64,000 nucleotides of DNA. Origin: Owenia fusiformis (Eukaryota; Annelida; Polychaeta; Sabellida; Oweniidae). The translations under genes were made by a program, and so were the position numbers. Location: contig CAIIXF020000001.1 in assembly GCA_903813345.2 (NCBI GenBank), positions 36,613,366 through 36,677,365 on the forward strand, given 5' to 3'. Shown here piece by piece: positions 12,575 to 24,500 of the stretch. Below the pieces are notes generated by a model, which made no database searches, was not told the origin of the DNA, and saw nothing but the letters and a program-made list of their open reading frames with translations. Every line of letters begins with the position of its first letter. The stretch's first letter is position 1.

Positions 12575-15500
12575 CTGAAAGTAAGACTGTGTGTTTGACT
12601 CAACTGGAAACAGGTGTTTGGAAAATACTATGACTGCAAATCTATTCCACAAAATATGTTTTGTCTCTATTTCATAATTTTACATTCAAATCTGATAATA
12701 GAATTTAATTAATAATCTTACTTTTTTTACAAGTGTTATGAGTTGTTTAACTTGGTTCTCCAACTTCTCATTATGCTCTTCTAGTATGTCCTGTTTAACA
12801 GCCAATGTCTCATTCTCCTGTTCCAGTAGCTCAGTCCTATCCGATTCAGAGTTTTCAGGCTCTTGTCTTATATGATAAAGATTCTCGATCTCTTGAAGGA
12901 GTTCCCTGAGAAATAGAGGCAATTAAGATTTTTTTGGTGACAGGGGATATTTTACATATTTTTCTTTGTCTAACATGAAAACACATCCTGTTCAAAATTA
13001 ATTTGAAAAATATGTCCACATGTAACCTACTGTATATGTAGGTTACATTCAATGTTTACACTCTAGTTATCAAGTTTACTAACTTGTTTTCCTCCTCCAA
13101 GTGATAAACCATTCCCTCTAGTTCTCTTTGCTCTCTGTCCATAGAAGCATGCTGTTCCCTAGATGTATGGTGGCTATTAGATTGTGCTGGGGATGTCTAC
13201 AACATTTATTTTCAATGGTCAACCAACCATAGGGTACATGGTAACAATGTAAACCATGCAATTAGTCAACCTTTTATATAAAAATTAATATCTACAGTCA
13301 AACCTTGTCTATTATGGGACAACCTTGTTTCCACTAAAATGGCACCATTCAGTGCATAATGGTGAAAAAACAACTTCTTCAAAACAAAAAAAAGAAATTG
13401 GACCAATGGTGAAAATCCCTATTAAATGGATAGGAGCATTGGTTCAGAAGAATGGACAGATACAAGACGGACAAACAAGTGGGTGATTTCATAGGTTCAC
13501 TATTTGAGCCAAAAAGTGTTCTACTTGGGCTTGTTCCACAACGAGAGATTCAGTGCACATTAAGTCAATGAATTACAATTATTCAAATTTTAACTTTTCG
13601 ATTTAACTTTCAGGACATCAGACACAATCAAGGTATATCATACAGTATTTACAATTCAAAAGTAAAGTAGTTTTGAAGTACTATATATTACCTTAATGAC
13701 AGGAGGCGGTTCAGTATAATACAGGTCTGCATCCACTGTGTCTACAGGGGGATCTAGCTCTGCCTCTGCCAGCTTAGAAGCTGCTTTAGTCAGGGCCTTG
13801 TGGACATCTTCATCAGAAACTTGCGGTACACTAAAACACAGAGGTGTCAAAGATCAGAAAAATTCAGAACAGTTCAATTTGGAAAATTTAACAAGTAAGT
13901 ACTGTTATGGTAAATCAAAAACAAATTCCTCTAAGAGTATATTTTATTCATTATTAGATATTATTACATTGTGAGATTTCATTAAATGATTTTTAGGAAA
14001 TGACAATATATTCAAGATCTGAAATTTACCATGATTTTATTTTCAAATAAATTGGCAGCCCAACTTACTACTTATTATTTTTGCCATTTGTTGTTGGTTT
14101 GATTGGCAGATATCTCTGCTTATTTGGGTTCAAATGCTTTTTGCTCAAGTTGTTCCTCACAGTCTTTAGAAATGCTTTAGTGTCTTCCTTAGATGATGTC
14201 TGCAAGTCAACAAAATGTTAATTGTAAAATGGTGGTATACTGGATACTGTATAATAGTTAATACCTGTTTGATTTTTGCATTCCAAGTTTTTTCAGTACA
14301 AAAAAACTATGACGGTTTTAGAAGCTTACTAACTAGGGGCTTGAGCTTATGCAGCACCATGATCATGAAGTACAAAGTACATATATGATATACTAGTATA
14401 TTCCCTCATATATGATGAACATAAAAACCTGTTGGACATATACAGGGTGTTCGGAAAGTAAAGATAAAAATACTCTAATTTTAAGAGATTTAGGTTTTTT
14501 GAAATGAAATTGCTACAGATTGTAGAGGAATATTAATACAATGTGTTACCAACTTTAATCACATACAGTATAGTCTAAATTGGTTAAAGTTATGGTTGTC
14601 ATGGTTACCGAGGTGGGGTGTATATCAGAGTGTGGCATTATCTCTACTAATATGTTACTTACAGCAAGGCAGTATTCCTGAGTTGGGTGGCTGGTCTTAT
14701 GTTTCTTGGAACATCTCCCAGTGAAGAAACAGTTCTGACAAAGGTCATAGTTGAAACATTTTAGACATCTATATCTGCAAAAGAAACACCCGTTTAATAG
14801 GAGATAAATTTCTTTACCTCCATGGCATAAGTTTACAAATGGTATATGCTTTCGCTTTGTAGGGAGAGGAATTATCTATTTGAAAATAAAATTGTCTCTT
14901 GAAATAAATAAGATAAAATCTTTTGTATCTGATTCTTGTGCAATGATGTCTCATTGACCGAAATCATATTCCAATAAATTGCAAAAAAGATCTATAAATG
15001 GTGTCGAACTGGTGTATGAGAAAGGTATGTGTGAAAAATAGAAATTTGCTGACTTCATGTTTCCAGACCATAATCAAATGATAAATAAAGTATCAGTAAG
15101 GGTTACCTGATTGATTTCATTTAAGTGAGATGAGAACTGAAAAAACAGAACCAAAACAGAACCGGGGGGTAAAAAACTTGAACAAAAAAGGAAAATTTTT
15201 GAAACTGCTTTCATAATGTGAGAATATTGTAGAAACATTTACCTAAATCCTATGATTGGGAAAGCTTTACAAATATTGCACTTTGATTCATGTTTGGAAG
15301 ACTCTGCAGCTGCTAATCTATGCATAGTGGGTAACCATAGCAATGTCTGGGGCTCCATTAGCAGCCAATCAATGAATGACTCCTGAGACACGCCCACACT
15401 ACTCCAAGCCTGAAATATGGATCAGTTCTTTTATAAAACCTCTCAATTTAAAAACTTAAGCTTTGAGGTGGTTAGGTGGTCAGTATAATGCGGAAGTATG

Positions 15501-18500
15501 ATTGGTCAGGCAAAGTAATCTTGAAGTGGCATTCTGCTATCTTATAGACAGGTGAACAATATTACAGACTGATTATATCACATAAGTTTCCCAACCATGA
15601 TAATATTATTGAATGGAAATAATTTTGCAAGTCAATGAACAGGCTCATTTTGAAAATTTTGATAAATTTGGCATGAGATTCTATATATTTTAAAAAGCTT
15701 TTTTGTATAAGTTATTTTTGAAGATTTTAGATTGAGGCAGTTTATTTTAGCTATAGAGGGCCTTAACTAGCAAACACTATAGGATACAGTACAGTATTTT
15801 GAATTTTAGCACAAAACAGTATAGAATAGCATAGTGCATTACAGCATAAAAGTGAACAGCACGGCATAGTACAGTACAGGATAGTAAAGTTCGCTACAGC
15901 AAAATGCAGTACACCATAGCAAAGTTCATTACAGAACACTACAAATTTTACTCACCCTGTCAAAACAGTTGTCAACTGCAGCAGCCACATTAAGACCTCC
16001 AAAGGCACGACTCTCATCTATCAAATCTGGGATCTGGAGAGAATAAGCTAAATCTATTACTTGAATTTTTTAATACTTAACGGCAGAATCAGATCTAGCA
16101 AGATACTACTGACAACTCTTGACAAAAATTGTTTCAACTTAAGAATATTTTGAGCTCATATTCTCCCTTTAAATAAGAATTAATCCTAGGTTATGGAATA
16201 ATTAAAGTTAATCAATTAAAGTGAGAATGTAACCACAACCCTTCAATCACTGGTTGAATCCTCCACCTGTATGCAAATGTGCTCGTACGGCTATCTTTAT
16301 AAAGGATGATAATAATCTGAGAAAGGATTTTTTAGAAGAATTGTATTTTGGTTCTTTATTTTAAATAATTGGTTGAATAAAAAACAGTCAAATGTTTTTC
16401 TTTTTTCAGTAACTTACCCTCATAAGGTCTACTAGAAATGCAGTCATTTTCTTCTTGTTAACATGGTTGTTGTGATCGGACAGTTGATGGAAGAACACTG
16501 AAACAATACAAACATCGTCTAAATTCATTGAATATGGTTTTCATTCTGAGAAACTTGGAATTATTGTTGTTATTATTGTCACCACCACAATGGTGATATA
16601 TTGTGGACACTTTTTGTGGAGGGGGTTCAGCAGTTGACATCTGTAAACAAGGCATTAACATGCAAAATGTCACCACTTGCTATTTGTTACAGATGACATA
16701 ATTTGTGACAGACACCATTTGTTACAGACATCAAACACCATCCACGAAAAATTTGGAAACTATAACAATATGACATAAAAATGGCAGGTGGTGATGTTTA
16801 TGTTTTGTTGTTTATTATTGTGCTTTCTAAATTATTGTTGATTTTTGTGTATATTAAGACGACTGGCAAATTTAATCTGAAATCACAGAATTCATGTAAC
16901 ACGAAGAGGTCGGGATTACACAAAATATACCAACCTTTGTATTTTTCTGCCAGCCTCGCACTACATAAGGCAATAAGGCTAAGTTTGACAGACTGAGCTC
17001 GGATACATCCAGTTCTTTTCCTAAAACAGAGATTTATCATACAATGCACGACTAGGTAATAGGAGTATAGTGCACTGTGTACTTGTGTACAATAGAATTA
17101 TCTTAGATTTTGAGTAATCACTCCATAAGCATTTATTTATAAAAGTTTTTGTATAATGCTCTATAATCCATTATATGCATCGTACTGACTTTGCCGACCT
17201 TCTAAAAACAACAATTCACATATGACATTATACTCTAAGAGCGAGGAGGAAAATTCTTAATAAATGGAGTATAGTTGGTTTGACAGCATTTTCAGTTAGG
17301 GGGAAGTCTTGGATGAAAATTCTACCTAGGTGATAGCTTCACAGAGTGGTACATAATTCTTTTTTTTCAGGGATTAGCCCCACACCCCCCAAAAACACCC
17401 CACCCCGGTAAAATAATTTTTTAATTCTCAATAACTTTAGATATCTTGATGTTTTTAAGTTACATACATAGACATTGTATATATGAATCATTTGAAAAAT
17501 AAATAATGCCAATCACTCCTACAGAATTTGAATAATAGTACAAAGTGTGTACCCCAGGGGGCAAATTCGTGACCCATTTTCTTACTATTTAGAGCCTCAC
17601 TTTTCAATCAGACACTGGAAGACATTGGAAAAATTCACCTGAAGTGCCTAGTAGCAGACGTATATGCTCTGAAAGGTTCAAATTAATTGAATCAGTATGA
17701 GCCGAGAAAAAAATTGTTGATTTTTTGAAAAATTTGACATTTTTGAGAGGCGTGATTTTGTGTATGACTATAGCTGAGGCCTATGGTTTCTAGATCTATC
17801 CCTCTTTGATAATAAATATGGTTTTGAAGTATTGAACTAAGATGTAAAAAATAATTAAAATGGGTTTTAAGGAAGTTAAAAGTTTTAAACAAGTTCAAAA
17901 TTCGAAGAATTGTACAATATCAGGTCTGAATTTACGAATTTTAGGTAAGACCTTGGATGAGCCTTAGATTTTTTACATCTGTCCCCTTTTGATGATATTT
18001 ATGGTTTTGTAGTATGGAACTAAGATGTACAAAATAATTTAGATGTTTTTTTAGGTGGTTTAAAGATTTTAACAAATCCCAAATTTGAAGAATTGTACAA
18101 TATAAGGTCTGAATTTATGAATTTCAGGTAAGACCTTGGATGAGCCTTATATTTTTTACATCTGTCCCTCTTTGATGATATGTAGGGTTTTGTAGTGTGT
18201 AACTAATGAGTAAAAATAATTTAGATGGATTTGAAGGTTTAAGGATTTTAAATGAGTCCAAAATTTGAAGAATTGTACAATATCAGGTCTGAATTTATGA
18301 ATTTCCGGTATGACCTTAGACGAGCCTTACGTATTTTAAATCCTTCCCTCTTTGATGTTATTCATGATTTTATAGTGTGGAACTAAGATGTAAAATATAA
18401 TGTAGATGAATTTTAAGAAGGTTTAAGGATCTTAATGAGTTCAAAATTTGAAGAATTGTACAATATCAGGTCTGAATTTTCAAATTTCAGGTAAGACCTT

Positions 18501-21500
18501 GGATTGACCTTATATTTTTACATCTGTCAGTCTTTCAGCTCTTTGATGATATGTATTGTTTTGTAGTGTGGATCTAAGATGCAAAAATGATTAAGATGGT
18601 TTTGAAGAGTGTTTAAGGATTTTAATGAGTCCAAAATTTGAAGAATTGTATAATATCAGATCGTTATTTTTTAATTTCACGTATGACTGTGGACGACCCT
18701 TTTGTTTTTTACATCTATATTTTACATCTATATCCCCCTTTGATGATATTCCTGGTTTTATGGTATGGAACTAAGATGTAAAATATAATTTAGATGAATT
18801 TTGAGAAGGTTTTAGTATACCAACATGTTTTGAAGAATTGTGCAATATCAGGTTTGAATTTGCAAATTTTAGGTAAGATCTTGGATGAGCCTTATATTCT
18901 CTACATCTGTCCCTCTTTGATGATATGTATGGTTTTGTAGTGTGGAACTATGATGTAAAAAATAATTTAGATGCATTTTAAGAAGGTTTAAGGATTTAAA
19001 CAATTTGAAGATTTGTACAATATCAAGTCTGCAATTAACAAATTTCAAGTATAACCTTGGTTGGCCCATATGTTTTTTAAACCTATCCCCTTTTCATGAT
19101 ATATTTGGTTTAGTAGTGTGGAAATATGTAAAACATAATTTAGATAGGTTTTAAAGAAGCTTAACGTTTTAAACAAGTTCATAATCTTGGCGTATTGTAC
19201 AATATCAGAAATTAACGAATTTAAAGTATAATCTTGCTTGGCCCTTATATATCCATTCCATATCTATATTTTTAACATCTATCCCTTTTTGATGATATAT
19301 GTATATATTGTTTAGTAGTGTGGAGCTATTATGTAAAACATAATTAAGATGGGTTTTAAAGAAGTTTAAGGATTTCAACAAGTTCAAATTTTTACGAATT
19401 GTACAATATCAGAGCTGATATTAATGAATTTTTGGTATTACCTTGGACGAGCCTTATGTTTCTTTACACCTATCCCTTTTTGATGGCATATATGGTTTAG
19501 TAGTGTTGAACTAAGATATTAAACATAAGTTAGACAGGTTTTAAACAAGTTTAAGGTTTTAAACAAGTTAAAAATATGAAGAATTGTACAATAACAGGTC
19601 TGGAATTTATTAATTTTAGGTATAACTGTGGATGGCCCTTATTCGTTTTTTACATCTAGCTCTCAATGATTATATAATATATGGTTGGTAATATATAGTA
19701 GTGTGGAACTAAGAGGTAAAACATAATTTAGATGGGTTTTAAGAAGGTTTGAGGTTTTAAAGCTGTTCAAAACTTGACAAATTGTATAATATCATATCTG
19801 ACATTAACGAATTTCAGGTATATATATCTCTCTATGATATATGTATCTCTCTATGATAATATATATGGTTTAGTAGTATGGAACTAAGATGTAAAACATA
19901 ATTTAGAATGATCGGTTTTAAGGAAGTTAAAAGGCAGAATCAGATCTATAGGGGTGATAAAATTACAAGCAACATGTACAATTCACCTACCAATCTATTC
20001 CTTACAATCTTAAATACAATATCTTTAAAAAGATTCATGATGTGTTAAAAACTGATGAAGTTATAATGGATTCAAAGTGCAAAAATGGGGGAAAAGTGTT
20101 TAAATACTCCCAAAATAATAAGAATGGTAATGCCCAAAGTGCACTTTGGGGATTTTTAGCAAATAGACATGAAAAGGAATGACATAAGCCAGAAATATTC
20201 AAAATGGATCTGATTCTCTCTTTAAGGTTTTCAAGAAGTTCAAAACAAAACAAATTGTACAATATTAGGTCTGAAATTCTTAATCTCTTTGATGATTTAC
20301 ATGGTTTTGTAGTGTGGAACTAAAATGTAAAACAAAATTTAGGAATTTGGGGTTTTAAGGAGGTTTATATTTATTACTTATTGCTAAATGATTATCGAGA
20401 AATTATCATCATTTTGCATTTTTTATAGTATTAAAAACAGAGTAACCATCAATGTTTCATAAATTCATTTTTATTGGGATCAACTTCGGACTATCATAAC
20501 TTTGCACCTGTACCCCCAATCACCTTGATCTTTAAACCAAAAGGTGTCATTTATCTGTGGCTCAAGCTAAAAATAATAATGATGGCACAAGAAAAACTTG
20601 CAAAAAGTACCATTTAAAAAACAGAGGGGTAGGTCAATTTGACCCCCCCCCCCTCCCCTGCAGACATTAGGGTTAAACTTCCTTAAAACCCCAAATTCCT
20701 AAATTATGTTTTACATTTTAGTCCCACACTACAGAACCATGTAAATCATCAAAGAGGTTTAGAATGTAAAGAGCATGAGGATCATTCAAATCTATACCTG
20801 AAATTTGTTAATTTTAGACCTGATATTGTACAATTTGTCAAGTTTTGAACCTCTTTAGAACCTAAAACTTACACAAATCCCATCTAAATTATGATTTACA
20901 CTTTAGTTCCATACTACAAAACCATATATGTTATCATAGAGAGATATATGTAAAAACATAAGGCTCATCTAAGGCTATACCTGAAATTTGTTTATTTCAG
21001 GTCTCATATCGTACAATTTGTCAAGTTTTGAACTTGTTTATAACCTTAAACCTCCTTAAAACCCATTTTAATTATGTTTTACCTTTTAGATCCACACTGC
21101 TAAACCATATATATCATCAAAAAGGGATGTTAAAAACATAAGGGCCAACAAAGGTTATACTTGAAATCTGTTAATTTCAGATCTGATATTGTACAATTCG
21201 CCAAGATTTTGAACTTTTTTAAAACATTTAGTTTTTTTAAAACCCATGCAAATTATGTTATACATATTATTTCAACACTACTAAACCAAATATATCATGA
21301 AAAGGGATAGGTGTAAAAATCATGAGAACCAACCAAGGTTATACTTGAAATGTGTTAATTGCAGACCTAATATTGTACAATTTTTCAAATTTTGAACTTG
21401 TGAAAATCCTACAACCTCCTTAAAATCCATCTTAATTGTTTTTTACATCCTAGTTCCACACTACAAAACAATACATATCATCAAAGAGGGACTGATGTAA

Positions 21501-24500
21501 AAAATATAAGGCTCACCTAAGGTCTTACCTGTAATTCATAAATTCAGACCTGATAGTACAATTCTTCAAATTTTGACTTGTTAAAATCCTTAAACATTCT
21601 TAAAATCCATCTAAATTATATTTTACAGCTTAGTTTGTTACTAAAAAACCATAAATATCATCAAAGAGGGACAGATATAAAAAACATAAGGGTCATCCAA
21701 GGTCATACCTGAAATTCGTAAATTCAGACCTGATATTGTACAATTCTTCAAATTTTGGACTTATTTAAAACTTTAAACTTCCTTAAAACCCATTTTAATT
21801 ATTTTTTACATCTTAGTTCTACACTTTAAAACCATATTTATTATTTAACATCAAAGAGGGATGGATCTAGAAACTATAAGCGTCAGCTATAGTCATACAC
21901 AAAATCACCCATCTCGAAAATGTCAAAATTTTCAAAAATTTAACAATTTTTTTCTTGGCTCCTACTGATTCAATTACTTTGAACCTTTCAGGGCTCATAG
22001 GCCTGCTACTAGGCACTTCACATGAATTTTTCCAATGTCTTCCAGTGTCTAATTGAAAAGTGAGGCTCTAAAAAGTAAGAAAATGGGTCACGAATTTGCC
22101 CCCTAGGGTACACACTTTGTACTATTTTTCAAATCTGTAGGGAGTGATTGGCATTATTTGTTTTTCAAATGATTCACATATATAATGTCTATGTATGTAA
22201 CTTACAAACATCAAGATATCTAAAGTTATTGAGAATGAAAAAATTATTTTACCGGAATGGGGTGTTTTTGGGGGGTGGGGGGCTAATCCCTGAAAAAAAA
22301 AAATTATGTACCACTCTGTGAAGCTATCACCTAGGTAGAATTTTCATCCAAGACTTCCCCCTAACTGAAAATGCTGCCAAACCAACTATACTCCATTTAT
22401 TAAGAATTTTCCTCCTCGCTCTTAGAGTATTATAATTTTCAAAGCTTTATACTTACATATCATATAAATTAAGAATCCAGTTGAGCAATAAATCAGAGGC
22501 CTGATCAGGCCTAAGATTCTTATAGCCAAGTTTAGCATCATACAGCATTTGGTTGAGTATATCAGTCAATTCTGAAATGTCCAATACAGGGTCTTCATCA
22601 TCCTTGATTCCCCTGGCTTCAAACACTTCATGGATGGTATGTATGTCCAACAGATCCACTGAAACATATTAGGACACATGTTTATCTCAGTTTACTTGAC
22701 AATGTAAATTTTCATCAAATTCAAATTTTTCAAGAATATCCCCTAAAAATACAGTATCATGAATCAATGGAACATTTCTTTATTCATAGTTCACACCAGA
22801 CTTGAAGGAAACAAAACAAAATACTCACAACATAATCTTTTTTGTATAAACCTCAACTTCAATGCAGTCCTGTAGGCAGCATACCTAACATTGTTGAAGT
22901 CATCTGAAACAATATACAGTTTACAGTCATGGGTGAAGTCAGGCATGGGTGAAGTCAGACATGGGTGAAGTCAGTCATGGGTGAAGTCAGGCATGGGTGA
23001 AGTCAGGCATGGGTGAAGTCAGGCATGGGAGGCAACTGCTTCACCAAAACCTTACAATAAAATTAGTACTCAGAACACTTTTTGCTGAAACTATAAATAT
23101 GATGTCCATTAGTAATTCTACTGTGTTTGCATTGATAGCTGTACTATGTATATTTGTAAACTGGGGAAAAATATATATACAAAATATAATACTGTATCTG
23201 GCTTTGAAAAATACTCACATTTAGGGTTATCACATTCACAGAGTTTACTGTCGTATTATCAAGTTTGATTGAATACATCCATTGGGAAATACATACCTAA
23301 TTCTTCTAAAGTCTTAACAAAAAATGGATGGTCCCATTGAGTCCTTTCAGTTTTGTGGCTGGAAATAAATCATGAATATCTGATGTGGTTTTCATTTACA
23401 GTATTCATTAGAGAGCAGAAGGTCTCTCAACATATTAACTCTTTTCTACTATATAATGTCTTTCAGATGTATTTTCCTATAATGATTCTCTACTTTCAAT
23501 TGTATATGCAAAAAATGAAAACTTCAATCAATGACCTATAGTATCATTTTGATATACAGACCCCGTGTGGACTATAATGAACTGTCTAAACTATCAAAAC
23601 TGTGCAAAAATAACTTACTTAAGATAGTATGGAATACCATTACTAGTCTCGGACTGCTCCCAATTGTCTAATAATCGATCTGTAAGAAAATAATCAGCAT
23701 ACATATAAGGCATATTAAAGTTCACTTTCAATGAGTCTTACAATTATATGCACACTTCATGCATCCATCTAAGCAATTTGATTGGTCCCTTACCAGAAGA
23801 TTTCTTTGTGAGGACCGAAGAAGATTGTTTTGGTTTTATCCACATCTAGGGAAAGCACTTTTGACTTATGTATAATTTTGGTATTATTTAGAAAGGTGAT
23901 TTCGTTAAACACTGCCAAGTTTCCCATCTACTGCATCCACAATAGAGCAACACGCAAAAACCCAAAATAAATTACATAAATTATGTGGAGTTTTCGAGAG
24001 TCAAATATGAGACTGAATTGTTGCCATTATGTTGCCGTTATGAAGCCCATGGAAGCACTGATTAATCGCTCATTAAATTGAAAAAAAAGTATTGTCTTTT
24101 GACATGTTTATTTTGAATTAGTTAAATGTTTTCATTTGTTGGAAAATATTGAGTTTCGATCCTGGGAGCCAATTTTCCTTTGCCTAACTCGAGTTTCTAG
24201 CCAATTCTTGGATAGAGGTAATTTCATCTGGAATACTATGAACTCCATTTGAAAAAAGCTGGCCGGCGTGTAATAAATTTATTGAATATTTCAAAAATAA
24301 CCATATAAATTAATCATTAATTAAAACGGGACCGGCTCGGCTCTTTGATGAGATATTGCGTGATTTCATTAGGATTTCATCTAAAATCAAAACAAAATGG
24401 CTCCAAGAATAATGGCGATTTTCGAAAACTGAATGAAATGTTGTTAATGTCTGACAGTAGTAACTGGCTGATAATTTTAAGTTAGCGATCCAGAAGATGT

